Positions 9,194 through 18,386 of a stretch of 64,000 nucleotides of DNA are shown here, in pieces. The DNA is taken from NCBI RefSeq assembly GCF_039543245.1, contig NZ_BAABJJ010000027.1, positions 6,747 to 70,746 of the forward strand. Reading direction: 5' to 3'. Position 1 is the stretch's first letter. Every line of letters starts with the position of its first letter. A model generated the notes under the pieces. That model was not told where the DNA came from, did not search any database, and was given only the letters and a program-made list of their open reading frames with translations. The position numbers and the translations under genes were made by a program. The stretch comes from Algibacter_G agarivorans (GTDB taxonomy: Bacteria > Bacteroidota > Bacteroidia > Flavobacteriales > Flavobacteriaceae).

Positions 9194-11008
9194 TTATTCC
9201 AAAATAAGTTTTTTAGTAATAAATGTTGTTTCAGAGTGAATATTAACAAAATAAACACCTTTAGAAGCTCCTGTTAAACGTATAGTTAGTGTTCTTGAAT
9301 TATCTGAAAAATTGTGGATGTATATGAGCCTTCCACTGATATCGTAAATAACCGCTTTTTCTAAATTAACAAAAGACTCATTTTTAATGTAAAATTGATT
9401 TTTTGCTGGATTAGGGTATATTGTAATTCTGCCTTCTAAATTTTTTTCTTCAACACTTAAACCACAATCACCAGAATAATTTGTCATAGCGAACTGACCG
9501 CAAAGCCCAGATGAGGTACTAAAACTTTGAATTATTCCTGCGGCAGTTTCATTATTAGTATTCAACGCACGCTGATGTTGGCCATTAGAAAGCGAATAAT
9601 GCATGACATCATTAGTATTAATAACATGGCCTAGTTGATGTCCATGCCCTAATTCATGAAGCGCAACACTTTCAAAATCATAATTATCTGAACCTAATAG
9701 AGCTGCATCTGCTCCATAATACCAAGTTTCTGTAATACCACTAGTCTCATCACTATCAACATCGTCATTAAAAATAATATCTAATTGAGGAACAACATGA
9801 CGTGAGGCACTGCAGCCTCCAGAAATAGTAACACATTCTCCTAAAACACCATCATCAAGTGGAACTGTTGCTAAGTCATCAAAAGTAATAACATTGTCGT
9901 CATTTAATCCTGCTTCATTTACAGTAGTAGTTCCTCCAATAACCCAATTAATCCCTGTAGCGCATCGCCAAATCTCAAAAGCTCTTAAAAAAGATTCTTT
10001 AGCAGCAGTATTATCATTAAAACGAGTGTTCATTTTCCATGTCATTTCCCCATCCATAGTTTCACCAACATGTTGGCGTAAAAATGCAGTCCCTGATTCT
10101 ACGCTATTCTGAAGCGCGTAGGAAATAGTTAATGGGTCATTAGACACTTTTGAAGCGCCTCCGTTATCGGTTACTTTAATTGTTCCTGTTCCTGCTCCTG
10201 AAGGAACTTGAACAGTTATTTCGGTGTCAGACCACGTTATTACTTGAGAATCCAGAGCATCAACAAAAGTTCCTCCACCATCATCAGCATTAGAAAAACC
10301 TATCTTACCTTTAACACTGCCAAAACCCGTACCAGTAATTGTAAGTAATTCAACATTACCTGCTGTAATGGTTGTAGGGGTAAATACAATATTATCAGGT
10401 GCTAATAAGCCTTTGCCCTGATTATATTTGGAAACCTTGCTTGCAATATCAAAAGGCGTTATTTCTTTATATGTTGATTTTGTATGGCTACCAATTTCGT
10501 TATATAATAATTTAGAAATGTTTTTCCTTTGTTTAAAAGGGTTAACGGCTATATTTTTGTTGAAATTATATTTATAAAAACCTTGTAACGAGCTATAAGG
10601 TTTATACTTTTTAACAGAAGATTTATTTTTGCTATCTAATAAAATGTTGTTATCATACAAAGTAAAAACACCAATATCATTAGCATTTAAATTTAAACTA
10701 GGAGTTACTGTTTGCGTTGTAAAATCCAATGTGCCTCCATGTGTAATGACCTCGATAGTAACTACAGGTTCACCTTTAAAAACTTTGTAAACTTCAACAG
10801 TGTGGACGGTATAAATATTATTATGCTTTTCATTCCAAACGACTTTACTTGATATCACTTTTCCTTCAACGACTAAACTCGAATTTTTGATTTGTTGCTT
10901 TAGAGGTATTTCCCTAATCATACCTTGCGCACTAGAAATGCTCTGTATTATAAAAATGGACAACAGAGTAAGTAGTATTTTTGATGATAATTTCGTGTTC
11001 ATGCGCAA
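9194..11008 (-). CDS. Secreted metzincin-like metalloprotease with TIG domain and T9SS tail (paralogue)
   Basis: A 604-residue paralogue of the neighbouring protease with the same order of parts: signal peptide (to SSAQ), N-terminal region, TIG domain (about 205-295, VFTPTTITAGNVELLTITG), catalytic region and T9SS type A tail (IYPNPAKNQFYI, ending KKLILE). The zinc motif is HELGHGHQLGH at 451-461, again with Gln where metzincins usually have Gly, followed by NDVMHYSLSNG as a likely Met-turn. The last 20 or so residues are almost identical to its neighbour. The likely role is surface or extracellular proteolysis; the substrate is unknown. Confidence 0.9.
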   Translation of the reverse strand: MRMNTKLSSKILLTLLSIFIIQSISSAQGMIREIPLKQQIKNSSLVVEGKVISSKVVWNEKHNNIYTVHTVEVYKVFKGEPVVTIEVITHGGTLDFTTQTVTPSLNLNANDIGVFTLYDNNILLDSKNKSSVKKYKPYSSLQGFYKYNFNKNIAVNPFKQRKNISKLLYNEIGSHTKSTYKEITPFDIASKVSKYNQGKGLLAPDNIVFTPTTITAGNVELLTITGTGFGSVKGKIGFSNADDGGGTFVDALDSQVITWSDTEITVQVPSGAGTGTIKVTDNGGASKVSNDPLTISYALQNSVESGTAFLRQHVGETMDGEMTWKMNTRFNDNTAAKESFLRAFEIWRCATGINWVIGGTTTVNEAGLNDDNVITFDDLATVPLDDGVLGECVTISGGCSASRHVVPQLDIIFNDDVDSDETSGITETWYYGADAALLGSDNYDFESVALHELGHGHQLGHVINTNDVMHYSLSNGQHQRALNTNNETAAGIIQSFSTSSGLCGQFAMTNYSGDCGLSVEEKNLEGRITIYPNPAKNQFYIKNESFVNLEKAVIYDISGRLIYIHNFSDNSRTLTIRLTGASKGVYFVNIHSETTFITKKLILE

Positions 11009-11111
11009 TATTTGTCCAAATAAAACTTTTGAGGTACTACCAAATATAACGAATAATATTTTACTTTTAATTTTTTACATTTACTACTAGTTAAACTTAA
11101 AGAAAATCAAG

Positions 11112-12404
11112 ATGAAATACTTCCCCATAGATAGATCACTTTTTGTGAAAAATAGAGCCCAATTTGTTGCAAAAATGCAACCTGAAAGTTTGGCGATATT
11201 TAACTCAAATGATATTTATCCGATAAGTGCAGATAGTACGATGCCTTTTGAGCAACATCGAGACATTTTTTATTTAAGTGGTGTAGATCAAGAAGAAAGT
11301 ATATTGGTTTTGTTTCCGGATTGCCCAAAGGAAAAGCATCGAGAAATGCTGTTTTTAAAGGAAACCAACGAGCATATTGCCATTTGGGAAGGCGAAAAAT
11401 TAACCAAAGAGAAAGCTTTTGAGACTAGTGGAATAAGAACCGTTTATTGGTTGCAGGATCTAGAAAAAATCATGTTTGAAATCATGACGCAATGCCATAC
11501 GGTTTACATTAACACAAACGAACACTACAGAGCAAATGTTGAAACCCAAACTCGGGAAGACCGTTTTACTAAATGGTTAAAGAACAAATATCCTGCGCAC
11601 GCTGTTGCAAAAAGCAATCCTATATTACAACGCCTCCGTTCTGTAAAAAACGATATTGAAATTGATTTAATTCAACAAGCTTGTAACATTACAGAAAAAG
11701 GTTTTCGGCGTATTCTAAACTTTGTAAAACCGGGTGTTTGGGAATATGAAATTGAAGCGGAATTTATGCATGAATTTTTAAGGAACCGTTCTAAAAAGTT
11801 CGCTTACACACCCATTGTTGCCTCTGGTAATAACGCCAATGTACTGCATTATATAGAAAATAATCAACAGTGTAGAGCAGGAGAATTAATTTTAATGGAT
11901 GTTGGAGCGGAATATGCCAATTATTCTAGTGACATGACACGCAGTGTCCCAGTTTCCGGTCGCTTTTCAGAAAGACAAAAAGCAGTTTACAATGCCGTGC
12001 TTAGAGTTAAAAACGATGCTACAAAAATGCTTGTTGCAGGAGCAGATTGGGCAGCATATCATGTTGAAGTTGGGAAAATAATGACCAGTGAATTATTAGG
12101 TTTAGGATTGCTTGATAAGACCGATATAAAAAACGAAAACCCTGATTGGCCAGCTTATAAAAAATATTTTATGCACGGCACAAGTCATCACATGGGACTG
12201 GACACTCATGATTATGGTATTTTAACAGAGCCCATGCAAGCCAATATGGTTTTTACTGTAGAACCTGGTATTTATATTCCTGATGAAGGCTTTGGAATCC
12301 GATTGGAAGATGATGTTGTTGTTCAAGAACAAGGAGACTCTTTTAATTTAATGCGAAACATTCCTATTGAAGCTGACGAAATTGAAGATATTATGAATTC
12401 TTAA
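11112..12404 (+). CDS. pepP: Xaa-Pro aminopeptidase (M24B)
   Basis: A cytosolic dinuclear-metal peptidase that removes an N-terminal residue preceding proline; 430 residues, normal for aminopeptidase P. The N-terminal domain (about 1-170) is the creatinase-like non-catalytic domain. The C-terminal pita-bread domain carries the metal ligands in LMDVGAEYANYSSDMTRS (two Asp), the His of MHGTSHHMGLDTHD, and Glu residues in VEPGIYIP and RLEDDV. A TACATTTAC box at 11076-11084 is a plausible promoter. A strong terminator follows. It is transcribed alone, divergent from the metalloprotease gene. Confidence 0.95.
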   Translation: MKYFPIDRSLFVKNRAQFVAKMQPESLAIFNSNDIYPISADSTMPFEQHRDIFYLSGVDQEESILVLFPDCPKEKHREMLFLKETNEHIAIWEGEKLTKEKAFETSGIRTVYWLQDLEKIMFEIMTQCHTVYINTNEHYRANVETQTREDRFTKWLKNKYPAHAVAKSNPILQRLRSVKNDIEIDLIQQACNITEKGFRRILNFVKPGVWEYEIEAEFMHEFLRNRSKKFAYTPIVASGNNANVLHYIENNQQCRAGELILMDVGAEYANYSSDMTRSVPVSGRFSERQKAVYNAVLRVKNDATKMLVAGADWAAYHVEVGKIMTSELLGLGLLDKTDIKNENPDWPAYKKYFMHGTSHHMGLDTHDYGILTEPMQANMVFTVEPGIYIPDEGFGIRLEDDVVVQEQGDSFNLMRNIPIEADEIEDIMNS

Positions 12405-12412
12405 AAAAAAAG

Positions 12413-12439
12413 AAAGGGTCGTTGAAAAACGACCCTTTT
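12413..12439. terminator. Bidirectional terminator between pepP and the aspartate kinase gene
   Basis: AAAGGGTCGTT and AACGACCCTTTT form a GC-rich stem with a short loop, with an A-run on the left and a T-run on the right. It lies between convergent genes and can serve both. Confidence 0.88.
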
Positions 12440-12463
12440 AGCTAACAAATCTAATATTGTAAT

Positions 12464-13786
12464 TTATAGAGTGACTAATTCAAATAAATAATCGTTTAGT
12501 TTTCGTAGCGTATTAATTTTATCTTTTGTATCTACTAATAACGAGATGTTATTCTTACTTCCGCCGTAAGATATCATTCTAATTTTAGTGTCCTGTAATA
12601 TTTGGAATAATTTATATGTGTTTTGATGATTTACTACTGAATGCCCAACTAAACACACAATACTTTGGTTCTTATCAACTTCTGTTAAAGATATCTCATC
12701 TAATTCTGTAAGAATTTTGCCTAAATTTTTATCGTCATCTATGGTAAGTGATACAGCTACTTCAGAAGTGGTTATCATGTCGATAGACGTCTCATATTTT
12801 TCAAAAATCTCAAATACTTTCTTCAAGAAACCATGCGCTTGCAACATGCGTGCAGACTTAATTTTTATGGCTGTAATATTATCCTTTGCAGCAATTGCTT
12901 TAATGCCATTTCCTGAAGTCTGACTAGAAATTAATGTGCCATGCGCATCAGGATTCATGGTGTTTTTGAGCCTAACAGGAATATTATCTGCTCTTACCGG
13001 AGTAACGGTTTGCGGATGCAATATTTTAGCACCAAAATATGCTAATTCGGCAGCTTCTTCAAACGATAAATTCGAAATGGCCTTAGTGTTTTCAACATAC
13101 CTAGGGTCGTTATTATGCATCCCATCAATATCTGTCCAAATCTGTACCTCTTCAGCTTTAATAGCTGCGCCTATAATAGTTGCAGTATAATCACTACCGC
13201 CACGTTGCAAGTTTGAAATGTCTCCAAGATCATCTAAACAAATAAAGCCTTGAGTGATATATATATCTGAATCTTCGGCAGCATTCAAAACAACTTGGAA
13301 ATTTTCTTTTATATAATCAAGGTCTGGTTCTTTATTATCATCAATTCGCATGAAATCTAAAGCAGGTAGTAATGCAGAACGTATACCTTCTTGCTTTAAA
13401 TAACTGTTAAACATGTACGTTGAAAGCAACTCGCCTTGAGCTACAATTTGGTTATCTAATAATTTAGAAGCCTCTTTATATGTACATTCAACTAAAAAAC
13501 TAAAAATCCCTGAAACATAAGTTTTAACTTCTTTATTTAAAAGTTCATTTGAAAGAAGTGTGTCTATAGTAACAAAATAGGTTTCATGTAGCTTGTTGAT
13601 TTTTTCAATAGCTTCATTAGGTTTGCTATCTGAAATATCTTGAGCAATTGCAACTAATTGATTAGTGGTTCCAGACATAGCTGAAAGTACCACAACCTTT
13701 TTCTTCCCATCGTTAATTATACTTTTAACGTTGCTCATGTTTTCAACGGATCCTACTGAGGTTCCTCCAAACTTTAAGACTTTCAT
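12464..13786 (-). CDS. lysC: Aspartate kinase (monofunctional)
   Basis: Phosphorylates L-aspartate, the first step towards lysine, threonine, methionine and diaminopimelate. The start is placed at MKVLKFGGTSVGS because the kinase signature KFGGTS belongs at the extreme N terminus; two upstream Met codons would add seven spurious residues. The kinase domain spans about 1-285 (RGGSDYTATIIGAAI, WTDIDGMHNNDPR). Two C-terminal ACT domains (about 305-440) suggest feedback control by an amino acid. At 440 residues it is monofunctional and not fused to homoserine dehydrogenase. A TAATTTTGC promoter box lies 18 bp upstream. Confidence 0.94.
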   Translation of the reverse strand: MKVLKFGGTSVGSVENMSNVKSIINDGKKKVVVLSAMSGTTNQLVAIAQDISDSKPNEAIEKINKLHETYFVTIDTLLSNELLNKEVKTYVSGIFSFLVECTYKEASKLLDNQIVAQGELLSTYMFNSYLKQEGIRSALLPALDFMRIDDNKEPDLDYIKENFQVVLNAAEDSDIYITQGFICLDDLGDISNLQRGGSDYTATIIGAAIKAEEVQIWTDIDGMHNNDPRYVENTKAISNLSFEEAAELAYFGAKILHPQTVTPVRADNIPVRLKNTMNPDAHGTLISSQTSGNGIKAIAAKDNITAIKIKSARMLQAHGFLKKVFEIFEKYETSIDMITTSEVAVSLTIDDDKNLGKILTELDEISLTEVDKNQSIVCLVGHSVVNHQNTYKLFQILQDTKIRMISYGGSKNNISLLVDTKDKINTLRKLNDYLFELVTL

Positions 13787-13803
13787 AATCATGAATTTGA
13801 GCG

Positions 13804-13812
13804 GCAAAATTA
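13804..13812 (-). promoter_or_regulatory. Promoter -7 box of the aspartate kinase gene
   Basis: TAATTTTGC on the minus strand matches TAnnTTTGC and lies 18 bp before the start codon. No clear TTG is seen at the -33 position. Confidence 0.5.
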
Positions 13813-13854
13813 GGGTTCATTTGCGTAATACCTATGTTTCTTAAAAAAATTGTT

Positions 13855-13863
13855 TATTTTTGC
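13855..13863 (+). promoter_or_regulatory. Promoter -7 box of the ACT-like protein gene
   Basis: TATTTTTGC matches the Bacteroidota TAnnTTTGC box and lies 21 bp before the ATG at 13885. It is divergent from the aspartate kinase promoter 43 bp away. Confidence 0.6.
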
Positions 13864-13884
13864 ACATATTGTTAAATAATTAAC

Positions 13885-14541
13885 ATGAAGACCGTATCTA
13901 ACTGTGTTGAAGATATTTTAATATCGCAACCATACCTAGAAGAAGCACTATCAAGAAACATCATAAACTTTAGTGCTTTAGCTATTGAATTGGTGGAGCC
14001 CATAAGCAATATGCTTAAAAAAGAGGTAAAGCCCGGTGCTATTATGATGGCGCTTAGACGTTACAATCCTCCAGTTGCCTTATCTAATTCGTTAAAAATG
14101 AGAAGGGTGATTCAGAATTTAGGCGATATAACCGTGCGTTCAAACTTAACCGATTTTACAGTTAAAAATTCTGATTCTATTATTGATAACCACGCCAAGA
14201 TTTTAGAGCGTATTAATCAAGAATCCAAACTGTTTTACACCTTTACTAGAGGTATTCATGAAAGCAATATTATCATTTCCAGTAGTTTAAACGATTTTAT
14301 AAAGGACTCTTTAAAAAACGAAACTTTTTTAGCTGTACAAGAAGGGTTATCTGCCATTAGTATAAACTTGCCTCAAGACAACTCGAAAATTGCCGGTTTA
14401 TATTATCATTTTTTTAAACGTTTGGCTTGGGAAGGCGTGGTTTTATATGAAGTTATTTCAACTACAAATGAGTTTACTATTTTAGTTGAAGATGAATATG
14501 TAGACAAGGCTTTTGCTGCTATTAAAAAGGTGAAGTCTTAA
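13885..14541 (+). CDS. Conserved protein with ACT-like C terminus, divergent from aspartate kinase
   Basis: A 218-residue soluble protein that I do not recognise with certainty. There is no signal peptide and no membrane segment. The C-terminal region from about 148 (TFLAVQEGLSAISINLPQ, then VLYEVISTTNEFTILVEDE and VDKAFAAIKKVK) has the beta-alpha-beta look of an ACT regulatory domain. The N-terminal half is mostly helical with basic stretches (MMALRRYNPP). Its position, sharing a promoter region with an aspartate kinase that itself has ACT domains, suggests a role in amino-acid-responsive control; this is inference. Its 3' end overlaps brnQ by 4 bp, tail to tail. Confidence 0.8.
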   Translation: MKTVSNCVEDILISQPYLEEALSRNIINFSALAIELVEPISNMLKKEVKPGAIMMALRRYNPPVALSNSLKMRRVIQNLGDITVRSNLTDFTVKNSDSIIDNHAKILERINQESKLFYTFTRGIHESNIIISSSLNDFIKDSLKNETFLAVQEGLSAISINLPQDNSKIAGLYYHFFKRLAWEGVVLYEVISTTNEFTILVEDEYVDKAFAAIKKVKS

Positions 14542-15818
14542 TCACTAGCTTTTGATTTTTTAAATAAATTTACCAATATAAACGTAGCTATAGCTGGTAA
14601 AACCCATCCTAAATTTTGATTTGCTAAAGGAATTATTGATTTAACAGGTTCTAAGTTTTCATTACGGATTATAAATCCTAAAAAATCTGGAATACTAAAA
14701 ATAAAAGTTATTAAAACCACCCATCTAAACACAAGTTCTGATGCGAACTTTATTGGAATAACATTCAATAAAATGAGTACAATACACAACGGGTAAACAA
14801 ACATCAAGGCGGGTAATGCAATATCTATAATATATTTTACATCCATTTGTCCAACGGCAATACCAACTAAACAACAAATAATAGCAGTTATTAAATATCC
14901 GTGTTTAAAGGTCTTAAAATAGGCTTTAAAAAAATCTGAAATACTAACAACAATAGTAACAGCAGTTGTAAAACAAGCTAGAGCAATTAGAATACTTAAA
15001 AAAGTTGAACCCACATGTCCTAAAGTTTTTACGGCAAGTCCAGATAGCAAATTAGTTCTTGAGATATGTTCACCAAATTGGCCATTATAATATGCTCCAA
15101 TTGCAATTAAACCTGCATAAATAATTAATAAGCCAAACATGGCAATTAAACCAGATTTAGCAATCATTATTTTTTTATCATGAAATGACATTTTGTTTTT
15201 AGAATTATTAATGGACACTAAAACAATGCCGCCCATGATCATTCCAGCTAGAGCGTCATACGTCTGATAGCCTTCTAGCAAACCACTAATTATTGGTGAT
15301 TCAAAATTTGATGGATTCATTCCAGCTACAGGAGAACAAATTCCAACAGCAATTATAACTAGCAGTATTAAAACAATGATTGGTGTTAAGTATTTGCCCA
15401 GTATACTTAATACTTTATTTCTGTTCATTACAAAAATAAATACCATTACAAAATATATGACGCTCGTAAGCAAAGGGCTTGTGCCAAAAAATGGGGCAAT
15501 TGCCATTTCATGAGTAACCGCAGCGGTACGAGGACTTGGTAAGGCAATGGTAATAGTAAACAGACAAAAACAAAAGATTAAGCTGAAAATTGGCGATACC
15601 TTTTTTCCAAAATCAAATAAAGTGCCTTGCAATTTAGCATGTGCAAAAATGGCTAATAAGGGAATTATGGTTGTAGTTATTATAAACCCTAGAGTTACCA
15701 ACCACCAGTCTTCACCGGACTTAAAACCTAGTAACGGGGGTAATATTAAATTTCCAGCGCCAAAAAATCCAGCAAATAAAGCAAAACCAAATACAAAGGT
15801 TTCTTTAGTTTTATTCAT
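14538..15818 (-). CDS. brnQ: Branched-chain amino acid carrier (LIVCS family)
   Basis: A 426-residue inner-membrane protein with about 12 hydrophobic segments, belonging to the BrnQ/LIVCS cation-coupled symporters for leucine, isoleucine and valine. The N terminus shows the family hallmark FGFALFAGFFGAGNLILPP, followed by a conserved helix with ALPSPRTAAVTHE. Length and helix count match the family. It is a single gene on the minus strand whose end overlaps the ACT-like gene; its 5' end is divergent from the alpha/beta hydrolase gene. Confidence 0.94.
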   Translation of the reverse strand: MNKTKETFVFGFALFAGFFGAGNLILPPLLGFKSGEDWWLVTLGFIITTTIIPLLAIFAHAKLQGTLFDFGKKVSPIFSLIFCFCLFTITIALPSPRTAAVTHEMAIAPFFGTSPLLTSVIYFVMVFIFVMNRNKVLSILGKYLTPIIVLILLVIIAVGICSPVAGMNPSNFESPIISGLLEGYQTYDALAGMIMGGIVLVSINNSKNKMSFHDKKIMIAKSGLIAMFGLLIIYAGLIAIGAYYNGQFGEHISRTNLLSGLAVKTLGHVGSTFLSILIALACFTTAVTIVVSISDFFKAYFKTFKHGYLITAIICCLVGIAVGQMDVKYIIDIALPALMFVYPLCIVLILLNVIPIKFASELVFRWVVLITFIFSIPDFLGFIIRNENLEPVKSIIPLANQNLGWVLPAIATFILVNLFKKSKASD

Positions 15819-15828
15819 AGTATGATTT

Positions 15829-15837
15829 TATCTTTGC
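15829..15837 (+). promoter_or_regulatory. Promoter -7 box of the alpha/beta hydrolase gene
   Basis: TATCTTTGC matches TAnnTTTGC, 17 bp before the ATG at 15855. It implies a very short leader. Confidence 0.6.
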
Positions 15838-15854
15838 CTAAGATAAATTAAACA

Positions 15855-16634
15855 ATGATTGTAGAGTATAAAGGCATCAATATTTTTTACACAGACCAAG
15901 GAAAAGGTAATGCTGTGGTATTATTGCATGGTTTTTTAGAAAACACCTCTATGTGGGATGCATTTATACCCGCACTTTCAAAAAAAAACAGAATCATTTG
16001 TATTGATTTGTTAGGTCATGGCAAAACTGAATGTTTAGGCTATGTACATAGCATGGAGCTTATGGCAGAGGTTGTTGAAGCCATTCTTAAACATTTGAAG
16101 ATAAGACGTTCCATATTTATCGGTCATTCTATGGGTGGGTATGTGGCGCTCGCTTTCGCGGAAAAAAACCCTGATGTTTTAAAAGCATTGTGCTTAATGA
16201 ATTCTACCGCTAATGCTGACACGCCCGAAAAAAAACAAAATCGAGATAGGGCAATTTTAGCTGTAAAACAAAATCATAAAACATTTATAAGAATGGCTAT
16301 CGCCAATTTGTTCAGGCCAAAAAACAGAACGCTTTTTTCAGAACAAATAATACAAGTAATAGAAACCGCCTTAAAAACACCATTACAAGGTATTATTGCA
16401 GCACTTGAAGGCATGAAAATTAGAGAAGACAGAGAAGTGTTGCTCCATTTTACACCGTATAAAAAAATGTTGATAGTTAGCAAAAAGGACCCAGCTCTAG
16501 ATTACGAATCTTTAATTGCCCAGACCAAAAATACTGATGTAGAATTAGTGGAATTCCCTGATGGACACATGAGCCATATTGAAAATAAAGATGAATTCCT
16601 ACTAAAAATAATGTATTTCATCGAAAATAATTAG
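15855..16634 (+). CDS. Alpha/beta-fold hydrolase
   Basis: A 259-residue cytosolic hydrolase. It has the oxyanion-hole HG motif in VVLLHGFLENTSMWD, the nucleophile elbow GHSMGG at about 93-98 (Ser95), and a C-terminal His in GHMSHIEN. The catalytic acid is probably the Asp in SKKDPALDYE. The architecture is that of MhpC/BioH-like carboxylester hydrolases, and the substrate cannot be predicted. There is no signal peptide. It starts 36 bp from the divergent brnQ gene. Confidence 0.9.
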   Translation: MIVEYKGINIFYTDQGKGNAVVLLHGFLENTSMWDAFIPALSKKNRIICIDLLGHGKTECLGYVHSMELMAEVVEAILKHLKIRRSIFIGHSMGGYVALAFAEKNPDVLKALCLMNSTANADTPEKKQNRDRAILAVKQNHKTFIRMAIANLFRPKNRTLFSEQIIQVIETALKTPLQGIIAALEGMKIREDREVLLHFTPYKKMLIVSKKDPALDYESLIAQTKNTDVELVEFPDGHMSHIENKDEFLLKIMYFIENN

Positions 16635-16693
16635 CTTTTCATCGATTTATTAATTTTTTATTGTTAACTTTATGGCTCCCAAACGATAGAGTC

Positions 16694-16960
16694 ATGAAAA
16701 AAAACACGAATAAACCTACATTGATTCCAAAAATGTACTGCAATCTTTTTGGGCATGATTATCAAGTAACTAAAAAAGTAACTTACCACGTTAAAGAATA
16801 TACTTGTAGGCATTGCAAAAAAGAATTAACTACAAATAGTAATGGAAATCTAATTGAGCTTACACCTAAGTTTAGAGAAATAAATGCTATTCTAGAACGC
16901 ATATACGCGTCAAGGATGCAACGTTTAAAGGAGAAAACATTCGCTTCGTCGATTTATTAA
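16694..16960 (+). CDS. Small zinc-ribbon-like protein (paralogue 1)
   Basis: An 88-residue protein. I place the start at 16694 (MKKNTNK) because similarity to its neighbour begins after that, and the 11 upstream residues look non-coding. C16 and H21 (in CNLFGHDY) and C38 and C41 (in CRHC) form a likely single zinc site, C-x4-H...C-x2-C. A charged helix follows (ELTPKFREINAILERI). It is about 60% identical over its core to the gene 75 bp downstream, and distantly related to the one at 23461. The pattern resembles the small DUF1660-type phage-related family; function unknown. Confidence 0.82.
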   Translation: MKKNTNKPTLIPKMYCNLFGHDYQVTKKVTYHVKEYTCRHCKKELTTNSNGNLIELTPKFREINAILERIYASRMQRLKEKTFASSIY

Positions 16961-17035
16961 CTGCTTATTAACAATTACTCGCTGGTTTTTAATACTTTAA
17001 CAGTCTCTCTGAAAATAATTAATAAGTATAGTAAC

Positions 17036-17296
17036 ATGAAAAACATTCATTGCAAGGTGTTTGGGCATGATTATAAAGTAACACGACACGTTACATATCA
17101 TGTAAAAGAATACACCTGTAAAAACTGCAGAAGAGAGCTTACTACCAGTGGAAATGGTGATTTAATTGAACTCACACCAAAGTTTAAAGAAATTAATGAC
17201 GTTTTAGAACGCATACACTACAAGCGTATTTTAAGAACGAACAAACACCATTCTAATGTACAGGTTCTAAACAAGTCGAAATTACGTATTGCTTAG
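17036..17296 (+). CDS. Small zinc-ribbon-like protein (paralogue 2)
   Basis: An 86-residue tandem paralogue of the previous gene. The putative zinc ligands are C6, H11, C28 and C31 in CKVFGHDY and CKNC. The central block VTYHVKEYTC and the helix ELTPKFKEIN are nearly identical to paralogue 1, while both termini diverge. The C terminus is basic (LNKSKLRIA), so nucleic-acid or ribosome contact is possible, but this is inference. Its end faces thiL. Confidence 0.82.
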   Translation: MKNIHCKVFGHDYKVTRHVTYHVKEYTCKNCRRELTTSGNGDLIELTPKFKEINDVLERIHYKRILRTNKHHSNVQVLNKSKLRIA

Positions 17297-17327
17297 AGGC
17301 TGTTTTGGCATATTTCAAAACAATCTT

Positions 17328-18374
17328 TTAGTCATTAAAATTTTTCCAACCTTGTGCTTTTATTGGAATTCTAGAATCTCCTCTAGTTACTAAATGCATG
17401 CCTTCATTTACCGCTTTCATATAACCGATAACAGTTAAATTTGGATTTGCCTTTATTTTAAGAAAATCGTTTTGTGAAACAGTGAATAAAAGCTCATAAT
17501 CTTCACCTCCATTTAAAGCCACCGTTGTACTATCAATATTAAACTCTTCGCAAGTAGATATTACTTGTGGGTCTAATGGGATTTTTTCTTCGTATAAATC
17601 GCAGCCAACTTCACTTTGTTTGCATAAATGTATAATTTCAGAAGATAACCCATCGCTAATATCAATCATAGCAGTTGGCTTAATGTCCAAATCATTCAAT
17701 AATTTGATAATATCTTTACGCGCTTCTGGTTTTAATTGGCGTTCAATAATATACGAATATTGCTCTAAATCTGGTTGGCTATTAGGGTTTACTTTATACA
17801 CTTCTTTTTCGCGTTCAAGTACTTGCAAGCCCATATATGCTGCGCCTAAATCGCCAGAAACAACTAGCAGGTCATTTGGTTTGGCGCCATTTCTATATAC
17901 TTCATTGTTTGTTTCAATTTCACCAATAGCAGTAACAGAAATCAATAAGCCTGTATTAGAAGATGTGGTATCTCCGCCAATAACATCAATATTATAAATG
18001 GACGCCGCAGTTTCAATACCAGCATACAAATCTTCTAAAGCTTCTAACGGAAATCGGTTAGAAACCGCAATAGAAACCGTTATCTGAGTCGCTTTAGCGT
18101 TCATGGCATAAACATCCGATAAATTTACAATAACCGCTTTGTAGCCTAAATGTTTAAGCGGCATGTAGCTTAAATCAAAATGCACGCCCTCAATAAGCAA
18201 GTCTGTAGTAACAACTATTTTTTTGTTATCAAAATTCAATACGGCAGCATCATCACCAATGCCTTTTATAGTTGACGATTGTTTAATTTTGAAACTCTTG
18301 GTTAAATGCTCTATTAGTTTAAATTCTCCTAAATCACTTAGCTGAGTTCGTTGTTGGTTTTTATCTTCTATCAT
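17328..18374 (-). CDS. thiL: Thiamine-monophosphate kinase
   Basis: Phosphorylates thiamine monophosphate to the cofactor thiamine diphosphate, using ATP and Mg2+. The 348-residue protein has the AIR-synthase-like fold, with the N-terminal FKIKQSSTIKGIGDDAAVL and TTDLLIEGVHF, the acidic metal site DVIGGDTTSS, and AMIDISDGLSSEI. No thiamine synthesis genes lie nearby, and I see no TPP riboswitch upstream. A promoter box sits only 3 bp before the start codon, so the mRNA may be nearly leaderless. The product supplies TPP, which the PFOR and Kor enzymes later in the window need. Confidence 0.95.
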   Translation of the reverse strand: MIEDKNQQRTQLSDLGEFKLIEHLTKSFKIKQSSTIKGIGDDAAVLNFDNKKIVVTTDLLIEGVHFDLSYMPLKHLGYKAVIVNLSDVYAMNAKATQITVSIAVSNRFPLEALEDLYAGIETAASIYNIDVIGGDTTSSNTGLLISVTAIGEIETNNEVYRNGAKPNDLLVVSGDLGAAYMGLQVLEREKEVYKVNPNSQPDLEQYSYIIERQLKPEARKDIIKLLNDLDIKPTAMIDISDGLSSEIIHLCKQSEVGCDLYEEKIPLDPQVISTCEEFNIDSTTVALNGGEDYELLFTVSQNDFLKIKANPNLTVIGYMKAVNEGMHLVTRGDSRIPIKAQGWKNFND

Positions 18375-18377
18375 GGT

Positions 18378-18386
18378 GCAAAAATA
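18378..18386 (-). promoter_or_regulatory. Promoter -7 box of thiL, almost touching the start codon
   Basis: TATTTTTGC on the minus strand fits TAnnTTTGC. It ends 3 bp before the ATG at 18374, so transcription would begin at or near the start codon, giving a leaderless or near-leaderless mRNA if the box is used. Confidence 0.5.
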
